64,000 nt of DNA. Source: RPQJ01 sp963698735. GTDB lineage: Bacteria > Pseudomonadota > Gammaproteobacteria > Steroidobacterales > Steroidobacteraceae. The notes beneath the pieces were generated by a model. It worked only from the letters and a program-made list of their open reading frames with translations, searched no databases and had not been told where the DNA came from. Below, in pieces: positions 28,626 to 35,357 of the stretch. Position 1 is the first letter of the stretch, and each line of letters begins with the position of its first letter. Both the position numbers and the translations under genes were made by a program. Location: NCBI GenBank assembly GCA_963698735.1, contig CAVOSA010000029.1, forward strand, positions 124,001 through 188,000. The letters run 5' to 3'.

Positions 28626-28845
28626 TCCGGCGCGCGCCGACCGGGCTCGAACGACTGCGTACCGTGCTGAACCCGGCTCCAGGTTGGTGGTGCCGGTGAG
28701 GTCGTGCCGCAACGGTTAAATCCGCTGCATAGAGCCACGCACGTGCACGAATGCCGCGAACGGGCAAGCTCAATTTCGTGAACTGCGTCTCGCGGTCTTT
28801 GTTGCCCCGCGCGGGGCGAGCGCACACACTTCCGGGGCAGTTCAT

Positions 28846-28920
28846 TCAATAGCAAACCCGTCGCAAGGCGGGGACGCAAAGCCTCCGGTCCGCACTAGTT
28901 GCGGATAGCGGGGTTACCGG
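28846..28920 (+). promoter_or_regulatory. Cyclic di-GMP-I (GEMM-I) riboswitch
   Basis: The sequence contains the conserved GEMM-I pattern: AGCAAACC near the 5' side, stem CCCGTC with GNRA loop GCAA and GGCGGG (28857-28872), the invariant GGACGCAAAGCCTCCGG, a second hairpin TCCGCA-CTAGT-TGCGGA, and ATAGCGGGGTTACCGG at the 3' end. The purine-rich ribosome site GGGAGAG (28919-28925) begins inside the last bases and lies nine nt from the ATG at 28935, so control of translation is likely. The gap 28626-28845 shows only a GC hairpin (CCCCGCGCGGGG). Confidence 0.95.
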
Positions 28921-28934
28921 GAGAGTGCCTCGTC

Positions 28935-31268
28935 ATGCACAGCAGTTCTTTTTCGCATTGGTCAGTACCGCAGCGCCTTGCAGCGCGCATCGCGCTCTTC
29001 TCGTTTCTCGCCATCGCCGCTGCCGCGCCCAGCCACGCTGGCAAGACGAGCATCAATTACGGAAGCCCGCCAACGATTGCCGGGACTCCGCCCACGTGGG
29101 TCGAAGTCGGCAAGACTTACTCGTTCCGCCCTTCCGCCGCGGACCCGGACGGCAACCGCCTGGAGTTCCGGATCAGCAACCAACCCGGGTGGGCGAACTT
29201 CAGCAGGTCCACGGGGACGCTGAGCGGCACACCGGGGCGGCGCAAGGTCGGCACGTACCGCAACATCCAGATCCGCGTTACCGACGGCAAGAACTGGGCT
29301 GTCCTGCCCGCGTTTGCCATCACGGTCGTGCAGCCGATTGCGAGCGCCACACCGGTCGCAGTGGCGCCGCCGCCGGTGACCGAGCCGCCGCCGGTAACCA
29401 CTCCGCCGCCCGTGACCGAGCCGCCGCCGGTAACCACTCCGCCGCCGGTGACGACTCCGCCGCCGGTGACGGAGCCGCCCCCGGTGACGACTCCGCCGCC
29501 CGTGACCGAGCCGCCCCCGGTAACCACTCCGCCGCCGGTAACCACTCCGCCGCCGGTAACCACTCCGCCGCCGGTGACGGAGCCACCCCCGGTGACGACT
29601 CCGCCGCCCGTGACGGAACCGGTGAATCGCGCGCCGGCGATCTCCGGCTCGCCGCCCACCGGCGCGCCCGTTGGCCAGTCATATGCGTTCAGGCCGACCG
29701 CCGCCGATGCCGACGGTGACCGCCTCACGTTCAGCCTGCAGGGCAACCCGGCGTGGCTGGCCATCAACAGCACCGACGGCACGCTCTCCGGCACCCCCGC
29801 CGCCGCGAACGTTGGCACGGTTTCCGGCATCGTGTTGAGCGTGAACGATGGCAAGGCCACGACCAGCCTGCCCGCGTTCTCCATCACTGTGTCGCAGACC
29901 AACCGTGCGCCGACGATCTCCGGCACGCCGTCCAGCGGCGCGACCGTTGGTCAGGCGTACACGTTCCGGCCGACCGCCGCGGACGCGGACGGTGACCGAC
30001 TCACGTTCAGCCTGCAGGGCAACCCGGCGTGGCTGGCCATCAACAGCGGCGACGGCACGCTCTCCGGCACACCTGCTGCCGCGAACGTCGGCACCGTGTC
30101 CGGGATCGTGGTCCGCGTGAGCGATGGCACGGCCACGACCAGCCTGCCCGCGTTCTCCATCACCGTTTCGCAGACCAATCGCGCGCCGACGATCTCCGGC
30201 TCGCCGCCCACCGGCGCGACCGTTGGCCAGTCGTACACGTTCAGGCCGACCGCCGCCGACGCCGACGGCGACCGCCTCACGTTCAGCCTGCAGGGCAACC
30301 CGGCGTGGCTGGCCATCAACAGCACCGACGGCACGGTCTCGGGCATCCCGGCCGCCGCCAACGTCGGCACCGCTTCCGGCATCGTGGTCCGCGTGAGCGA
30401 CGGCACGGTTACGACCAGCCTGCCCGCGTTCGCGATCACCGTGACGCAGACCAACCGTGCGCCGACGATCTCCGGCTCGCCGCCCACCGGCGCGACCGTT
30501 GGCCAGTCGTACACGTTCAGGCCGACCGCCGCCGACGCCGACGGTGACCGCCTCACGTTCAGCATCCAGGGCAACCCGGCGTGGCTGGCCATCAACAGCA
30601 CCGACGGCACGGTCTCGGGCATCCCCGCCGCCGCCAACGTCGGCACCGCTTCCGGCATCGTGGTCCGCGTGAGCGACGGCACGGTCACGACCAGCCTGCC
30701 CGCGTTCTCCATCACCGTCACGCAGACCAACCGTGCGCCGACGATCTCCGGCACGCCAGTCACCAGCGCACGTGCAGGCCAGCCGTATGCATTCCGCCCG
30801 ACCGCGGCGGACGCCGACGGTGACCGCCTCACGTTCAGCGTGCAGGGCAACCCGGCGTGGCTATCGATCAACAGTACCGACGGCACGCTCTCCGGCACGC
30901 CCGCCGCCGCCGACGTCGGCACGGTATCCGGCATCGTGGTCCGCGTAAGCGACGGCACGGCCACGACCAGCCTGCCCGCGTTCTCCATCACCGTGGCGCA
31001 GGCGCTGACGACCTCGGCCAGGGTGTCGTGGCGAGCACCGACCACCAACGTTGACGGCACGCCCATCACCGGGCTCTCGGGCTTCCGCGTGTTCTACGGG
31101 AATGTGTCGGGGCAGTACGGTCAGAGCCTCCTGGTGTCGAGCCCCAGCATCACGTCGGTCGTGATCGAGGGCCTGACGTCGTCCACGACGTGGTACTTCG
31201 TGGTCAAGGCCGTGGCGACCAGTGGAGTCGAGAGCGATTACTCGACGGAAGTCAGCAAGACGATGTAA
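28935..31268 (+). CDS. Exported protein with Pro-rich stalk and tandem putative Ig (He_PIG) domains
   Basis: A 777-residue protein. Signal peptide of about 34 residues (cleavage after PSHA). One Ig-like He_PIG domain (about residues 40-135, PPTIAGTPPTWVEVGKTYSFRPSAADPDG) is followed by 14 copies of PPPVT(T/E), five near-identical 92-residue He_PIG domains each starting NRAP(T/A)ISG, and a final fibronectin-III-like domain (GFRVFYGNVSGQYGQS). The whole looks like a surface or matrix adhesion protein, but no anchor, retention signal or lipobox is seen. The riboswitch upstream places it under c-di-GMP control. The start at 28935 has a good ribosome site. Confidence 0.9.
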   Translation: MHSSSFSHWSVPQRLAARIALFSFLAIAAAAPSHAGKTSINYGSPPTIAGTPPTWVEVGKTYSFRPSAADPDGNRLEFRISNQPGWANFSRSTGTLSGTPGRRKVGTYRNIQIRVTDGKNWAVLPAFAITVVQPIASATPVAVAPPPVTEPPPVTTPPPVTEPPPVTTPPPVTTPPPVTEPPPVTTPPPVTEPPPVTTPPPVTTPPPVTTPPPVTEPPPVTTPPPVTEPVNRAPAISGSPPTGAPVGQSYAFRPTAADADGDRLTFSLQGNPAWLAINSTDGTLSGTPAAANVGTVSGIVLSVNDGKATTSLPAFSITVSQTNRAPTISGTPSSGATVGQAYTFRPTAADADGDRLTFSLQGNPAWLAINSGDGTLSGTPAAANVGTVSGIVVRVSDGTATTSLPAFSITVSQTNRAPTISGSPPTGATVGQSYTFRPTAADADGDRLTFSLQGNPAWLAINSTDGTVSGIPAAANVGTASGIVVRVSDGTVTTSLPAFAITVTQTNRAPTISGSPPTGATVGQSYTFRPTAADADGDRLTFSIQGNPAWLAINSTDGTVSGIPAAANVGTASGIVVRVSDGTVTTSLPAFSITVTQTNRAPTISGTPVTSARAGQPYAFRPTAADADGDRLTFSVQGNPAWLSINSTDGTLSGTPAAADVGTVSGIVVRVSDGTATTSLPAFSITVAQALTTSARVSWRAPTTNVDGTPITGLSGFRVFYGNVSGQYGQSLLVSSPSITSVVIEGLTSSTTWYFVVKAVATSGVESDYSTEVSKTM
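29367..29618 (+). repeat. 18-bp tandem repeat coding PPPVTT/PPPVTE
   Basis: Fourteen consecutive 18-bp units encode a proline-threonine stalk between the first Ig-like domain and the domain array. Units differ mainly in the last codon (ACT versus GAG) and third positions. Such low-complexity stalks expand and contract by slippage, in steps that keep the frame. Confidence 0.93.
29625..31004 (+). repeat. Five tandem 276-bp repeats coding He_PIG domains
   Basis: Repeat starts are at 29625, 29901, 30177, 30453 and 30729, exactly 276 nt apart. Adjacent units are almost identical in DNA as well as protein, including third positions, so recent duplication or gene conversion is indicated. The last unit is the most different (ARAGQPYAF, PAWLSIN). 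Confidence 0.95.
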
Positions 31269-31273
31269 CGGGT

Positions 31274-31302
31274 GACGGCCGCGCAACTGCTGCGCGGCCG
31301 TC
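31274..31302 (+). terminator. Hairpin after the Ig-repeat gene
   Basis: A perfect 12-bp stem GACGGCCGCGCA / TGCGCGGCCGTC with a 5-nt loop stands six nt after the stop. No T-run follows, so it may act as a Rho-aided terminator, a 3'-end stabiliser, or serve both convergent genes (plsX ends at 31365). Confidence 0.55.
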
Positions 31303-31364
31303 GTCCACGCCAACTTCTTGCCGGTTCCGGAAACTCACAGGGGGCCGCGGTGGCCCCATGCCGA

Positions 31365-32384
31365 TCAAGCGTTGCCGGTCAACGCGACCTTCGCGAGCAG
31401 TTCGCCGATCTGCGCGGGCACGCCATTGCGTGCTTCCGTCACCGCCACGCGCACGGCATTGGCGAAGGACACGCGGTCGGCACCACCGTGGCTCTTGATG
31501 ACCACGCCCTGCAATCCCACCATGCTCGCGCCGTTGTGGACGCGGGGATCGAGCCGCGCCTTCAGCGCCTTGAGCGTCGGCGCCGCGGCGAGCGCGCCGA
31601 TCTTGCGCACCGTGCTGCGCGTGAACTCTTCCTTCATCGCGCCGCTGATGAACTTCGCCAGGCCTTCCATCGCCTTCAGGGCCACGTTACCGGTAAAGCC
31701 GTCGGTGACCACGACGTCGACGACGCCGGAAAAAATCTTGTCGCCTTCGACGAAGCCGACGTAATTGAGCGCCGAGCCGGTGAGTCGCTTGTGCGCCGCC
31801 TTGATCTCTTCCGTGCCCTTGATGTCTTCTTCACCGACGTTGAGCAGGCCCACGCGCGGACGCTCGATGCCGTGCAGGTCGGACGCGATCACCGACCCCA
31901 TCACCGCGAACTGCACGAGGTGATCGTCGTTGCAGTCGGGGTTGGCACCGAGGTCGAGCATCACCGTGTAGCCGCCCGTCGCCGGCAGCGCAGACACGAT
32001 TGCAGGGCGGTCGATCCCCGGCACCATGCCCAGCACGAAGCGCGCGGTGGCAAGCAGCGCACCGGTGTTGCCAGCCGAAACACACGCGGACGCCTCGCCC
32101 TTCTCGACGAGGTTGATCGCGACGCGCATCGAGGAGTCTTTCTTCTTGCGGAGCGCGTCCTTCGGACTCTCGTCCATGCCGACCACTTCGGTCGCCTCGA
32201 TGAACGTGCAGCGCCCGGTATCCAGGGCCGCGCCGAGCAACGGACGCACGACGTCGCCGCGGCCGACGATGATCAGCCGCAGGTCAGGGATGGACGCAAG
32301 GACATCTAGCGCCGCGGGAACCGCGACTTCGGCGCCGTGGTCTCCGCTCATCGCGTCCACGGCAACGGTCAGCCCGGCGGTCAT
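31365..32384 (-). CDS. plsX: PlsX, phosphate acyltransferase
   Basis: PlsX makes acyl-phosphate from acyl-ACP for phospholipid synthesis. The 339-residue protein has VAVDAMSGDHG at the start, CVSAGNTGALLATARF, and the family blocks LDLGANPDC, VGLLNVGEEDIKG and VVTDGFTGNVALKAMEGLAKF. It lies in the standard yceD-rpmF-plsX operon, 22 nt after rpmF. Confidence 0.98.
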   Translation of the reverse strand: MTAGLTVAVDAMSGDHGAEVAVPAALDVLASIPDLRLIIVGRGDVVRPLLGAALDTGRCTFIEATEVVGMDESPKDALRKKKDSSMRVAINLVEKGEASACVSAGNTGALLATARFVLGMVPGIDRPAIVSALPATGGYTVMLDLGANPDCNDDHLVQFAVMGSVIASDLHGIERPRVGLLNVGEEDIKGTEEIKAAHKRLTGSALNYVGFVEGDKIFSGVVDVVVTDGFTGNVALKAMEGLAKFISGAMKEEFTRSTVRKIGALAAAPTLKALKARLDPRVHNGASMVGLQGVVIKSHGGADRVSFANAVRVAVTEARNGVPAQIGELLAKVALTGNA

Positions 32385-32406
32385 GCGCGGGCCCTGGCGA
32401 ACAGGA

Positions 32407-32601
32407 TTACTCCTGGCCTTCGCCGGCGGCCGGCTTCTCGATCACCTTCTTGCCGCGGTAGAAACCGTCGGGCGTGATGCGGTGACGGCTGTGAGTCTCA
32501 CCGCTGGTGCGGTCGACCGACAGCGCCGGGGTGCTCAGGTGGTCATGCGAACGATGCATGCCGCGCTTCGACGGGGTCTTGCGGCTCTTCTGGACTGCCA
32601 T
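32407..32601 (-). CDS. rpmF: 50S ribosomal protein L32
   Basis: A 64-residue ribosomal protein with the typical start MAVQKSRKTPSKRGMHRSHD and the central HRITPDGFYRGKKV. It has no zinc-binding Cys pairs, as usual in gammaproteobacteria. The gene order with yceD and plsX is conserved in many bacteria. Confidence 0.98.
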   Translation of the reverse strand: MAVQKSRKTPSKRGMHRSHDHLSTPALSVDRTSGETHSRHRITPDGFYRGKKVIEKPAAGEGQE

Positions 32602-32623
32602 GGTCTACTCTCCTGAAGCGGGG

Positions 32624-33178
32624 TCAGCGCTCGGTTTTCTTTTCGAGCAGCTCCCGCAGATTCGCAAAGGGCATCTGTTTCTCTTCCGCCGCTGCCTCTT
32701 CCGCAACGGTTTCCAAGGCGGCAGCCGGCGCCAATGGCACGACTTCCGCCCCGGACGAGCGGCACTCCCCGGCGCCAACGTCGTGCACGGGCACGAGCGG
32801 CATCGCGAGCAGCACCTGCTCTTCGACCAGCGCCGTGAGCGACAGTTGCTCCGGCATTCCTACGAACGGCTCGTAGCCGCCCGCCACGTCATCAATCTCG
32901 TCGCGGACGATGGCGACGAGCGCCGATTCGTCCACCGTGCACGGGCACGGCCGCAGGCAACGCTGGCATTGCAGCACCGCCACGCCTTCGACACGAACCT
33001 CGACGGTCGTCCGGCCTTCGAAGGAGCCAAACCGCAGCTGCGCATCGATGCGCGTGCCGGGCAGTCCACCCGCCTCTGCAACACGCTCCAGCTGTGCCAG
33101 GTCGAAATGACGCTCGAGAACAGCGGCGCGTGCCGACAGTTCTTTGGCGTTGACCTGATCGGCCGGGCCTGGCGACAT
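32624..33178 (-). CDS. yceD: YceD (DUF177) family protein
   Basis: A 184-residue protein, needed with rpmF for ribosomal RNA or large-subunit homeostasis in studied bacteria. The DUF177 core is LQCQRCLRPCPCTVDESALVAIV, with two Cys pairs that may bind metal, and the acidic ending MPFANLRELLEKKTER. A near-consensus promoter (33188-33216) lies so close that the predicted transcript would begin two to three nt before the ATG at 33178. The product extends to 184 residues, normal for the family. Confidence 0.93.
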   Translation of the reverse strand: MSPGPADQVNAKELSARAAVLERHFDLAQLERVAEAGGLPGTRIDAQLRFGSFEGRTTVEVRVEGVAVLQCQRCLRPCPCTVDESALVAIVRDEIDDVAGGYEPFVGMPEQLSLTALVEEQVLLAMPLVPVHDVGAGECRSSGAEVVPLAPAAALETVAEEAAAEEKQMPFANLRELLEKKTER

Positions 33179-33187
33179 GGGCCGCGT

Positions 33188-33216
33188 ATAATAGTGACGC
33201 GACCCCGCCCTGTCAA
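33188..33216 (-). promoter_or_regulatory. Sigma-70 promoter of yceD-rpmF-plsX
   Basis: On the - strand: TTGACA (33216-33211), 17-nt spacer, TATTAT (33193-33188). The -35 is perfect and the -10 differs at one base. The expected transcription start is near 33180-33182, while the ATG of yceD is at 33178, which leaves almost no leader. Confidence 0.85.
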
Positions 33217-33237
33217 AATAAAAACGAGCCTAAATCT

Positions 33238-33822
33238 TTGTTTTCCAAGGGCCTGATTCTCGCTTCCACCTCCCGCTACCGGCGCGCGCTGCTGGAACGA
33301 CTGGGGCTACCCTTCGACTGCGTGGCGCCCGACGCCGACGAGTCCCGGCTGCCGCGTGAGCCCGCCGCCCAGATGGCGGCGCGACTGGCGCGGCTCAAGG
33401 CTGAGGCCGTGGCCAGCAAGTACCCCCACGCGGTCGTCATCGGCTCGGATCAGGTGGCGCTCCGGGGGAATGAGGTACTCGGGAAGCCCGGCTCGGTCGA
33501 GCGATGCCGGGAACAACTGCAGAAATCGTCTGGCAAGGAAGTCGTCTTCCTGACTGCCGTTCACGTCATCGACGGCACTGGCGGCCGGGTGGAATCACAC
33601 ATCGACCGCACGGTCGTGAAGTTCCGGGAGCTGTCGGACGCCGAGATCGACCGCTACATCGAGCGCGACAACCCGCTCGACTGCGCCGGTGGCTTCAAAG
33701 CCGAATCGCTGGGGATCGCCCTGTTTGATCGGATCGACTCGAGCGACCCGACCGGCCTCACCGGCCTCCCGTTGTCCTGGCTCTGCGGCGCCCTTCGCCG
33801 CGCACGGGTCCAGATCCCTTAG
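33238..33822 (+). CDS. Maf/YceF-family nucleotide pyrophosphatase
   Basis: A 194-residue Maf protein of the YceF type, which hydrolyses modified nucleoside triphosphates such as m7GTP. Landmarks are LILASTSRYRRALLERLGLPF, SRLPREPAAQMAARLARLKA, VIGSDQVALRGN, and the C-terminal DRIDSSDPTGLTGLPL. The listed start is TTG with no clear ribosome site. No other start precedes the LILASTS strand. It is divergent from yceD and converges with rluC, overlapping it by 65 nt. Confidence 0.93.
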   Translation: MFSKGLILASTSRYRRALLERLGLPFDCVAPDADESRLPREPAAQMAARLARLKAEAVASKYPHAVVIGSDQVALRGNEVLGKPGSVERCREQLQKSSGKEVVFLTAVHVIDGTGGRVESHIDRTVVKFRELSDAEIDRYIERDNPLDCAGGFKAESLGIALFDRIDSSDPTGLTGLPLSWLCGALRRARVQIP

Positions 33823-34960
33823 CGGGACCGCGGAACTCCCTTGGTTTTGCAGCGCGCGGTGCGGACGCGGGGCTCTGCGCGCGAGCCGCCACGCTCGGCC
33901 CGCGCGAACCTGCCGGCTTCAGCGCCTTGCCCCGTGCGTCTTCCGGCGCACGTGCCTTGCCGCGCGTCAGCTTGTCGAGCACCGCACTCAGTTCGGGCGG
34001 CAGCGGCGCGCTCGCGAGCATCGGCTCGCGGGTGCCGGGCCGGGTAAACCCGAGCGACGACGAGTGCAGGAACATCCGCTTGAGCCCGTAGTCCTGGAAC
34101 AACTCGTTGAAGATCCGGCTGCCGTACTTGTCGTCGCCGGCCACCGGATGCCCGGCATGCGCCGCATGCACGCGGATCTGGTGCGTCTTGCCGGTGTCGA
34201 TCTCGACTTCCATCAGCGTCGCCAGGTTGCCGAAGAACTGCACCGGCTTGAACGTGCTGACGGACTTCTTGCCGTGCGCGCGCACCGCCACGTGCCGCTC
34301 GCCGCTGCGACGCTCGTCGGTGTCGAGCGCGAGTTCAATGCGCTTCGTCCCGAGATTCCACTTGCCGCAGACCAGTGCCAGGTAATGCTTCTCGGTCTGG
34401 CCTTCGCGCAATTGCAGGTGCAGGTCGCGGAGCGCGGCACGCCGTTTCGCCACGAGCAGGCAACCGCTGGTGTCACGGTCGAGGCGGTGCACGAGTTCGA
34501 GGTCAGGCTGGTCCGGCCGGGCGCTGCGCAGCGCCTCGATCAGGCCGAAATCCGTCGCGCTGCCGCCGTGGACGGCGAGTCCGGGCGGCTTGTTGAAGAC
34601 GATCAGGTCGGCGTCCTCGTACGTGATCGCGTCCATGACCAGCTTCTGCAGTGACTCGCTGGCCGTCCGCGGCGTGGCCGGTGGCGGCACGTCCTCGGCC
34701 TTGCGCACCGGGGGGATGCGGACGATGTCGCCCAGCACCACTCGCTGGTCGGGCTTGGCGCGCTTCTTGTTGACCCGAACCTCGCCCTTGCGAAGCAGGC
34801 GGAACACGTGGGTGCGCGGGACATCCTTCAACTGGCGGACCAGGAAGTTGTCCAGGCGCGTCCCGGCATCGTCTGCGGTCACTTCCACGTGGGTGACCCC
34901 GCGTCCCGCTTCCGCCCCGGCCGGCTTCTCGTCGGTTCCCGGGTCATTTTCGTAAGCCAT
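33758..34960 (-). CDS. rluC: RluC, 23S rRNA pseudouridine synthase
   Basis: RluC modifies uridines in 23S rRNA (955, 2504 and 2580 in E. coli). The 400-residue chain has an S4-like domain (GTRLDNFLVRQLKDVPRTHVFRLLRKGEVRVNKKR) and the RluA-family catalytic domain with Asp in VHRLDRDTSGCLLVAK, followed by KTHQIRVHAAHAGHPVAGDDKYG. The last 75 residues are Ala/Arg/Gly-rich, basic and low-complexity and go beyond the usual length. The gene is divergent from rne, as in E. coli. Confidence 0.96.
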   Translation of the reverse strand: MAYENDPGTDEKPAGAEAGRGVTHVEVTADDAGTRLDNFLVRQLKDVPRTHVFRLLRKGEVRVNKKRAKPDQRVVLGDIVRIPPVRKAEDVPPPATPRTASESLQKLVMDAITYEDADLIVFNKPPGLAVHGGSATDFGLIEALRSARPDQPDLELVHRLDRDTSGCLLVAKRRAALRDLHLQLREGQTEKHYLALVCGKWNLGTKRIELALDTDERRSGERHVAVRAHGKKSVSTFKPVQFFGNLATLMEVEIDTGKTHQIRVHAAHAGHPVAGDDKYGSRIFNELFQDYGLKRMFLHSSSLGFTRPGTREPMLASAPLPPELSAVLDKLTRGKARAPEDARGKALKPAGSRGPSVAARAQSPASAPRAAKPREFRGPAKGSGPVRGEGRRRARTTGGR

Positions 34961-35357
34961 TGATTTTCCGGCCTTCGCTTGTTACATTCCGACGCTAGGC
35001 AATGTGCTGGTGCGTCCAAGCAACACCAGGCAGCGCCGAATGAGCGACGCGCGGTTGCACGCCCTTCGGGTTGTGCGGGGCGCCCGCAATCTTAGTTGGT
35101 TCTGAAGTTTCAGACCATCGATCTGCCGTGAACACGTGCAGGTGCCGCAGCCCCGGCGGGCGGCGGACCGGGCGCGACCTCGGCGGGTACGATGCCCGAC
35201 AGCACCAGGATTCGGTCACGCACCGTGCGCACTGCGCCGGTGCAGAAGAACAGCAAATGAGCGCTCGCGCAGTCGCTGCCAGACCTCTTCCCCACGCCAC
35301 GGCACCACTACCCGTCCGAACCGTTCGCGGCCCCAACCTCCAATAGCGAGAGGGCCG
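34961..35357 (+). other. Intergenic region and probable long leader of rne
   Basis: About 400 nt without a supported gene lie between rluC (-) and rne (+). RNase E mRNAs of gammaproteobacteria have long leaders that let the enzyme control its own mRNA, and this may be one. I see an interrupted palindrome TCTGAAGTTTCAGA near 35103 and GC-rich inverted stretches (35150-35200), plus the ribosome site GAGAGGG before 35358. I could not assign a promoter. Confidence 0.5.

Noticed and set aside
29367..29618. CRISPR-like array of 18-bp units
   Set aside because: Units are contiguous with no spacers and code for a Pro-Thr stalk, so it is a coding tandem repeat.
34995..35336. Protein-coding gene in the rne leader
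   Set aside because: The open frames on both strands have no ribosome site or domain and the region fits a long regulatory leader.
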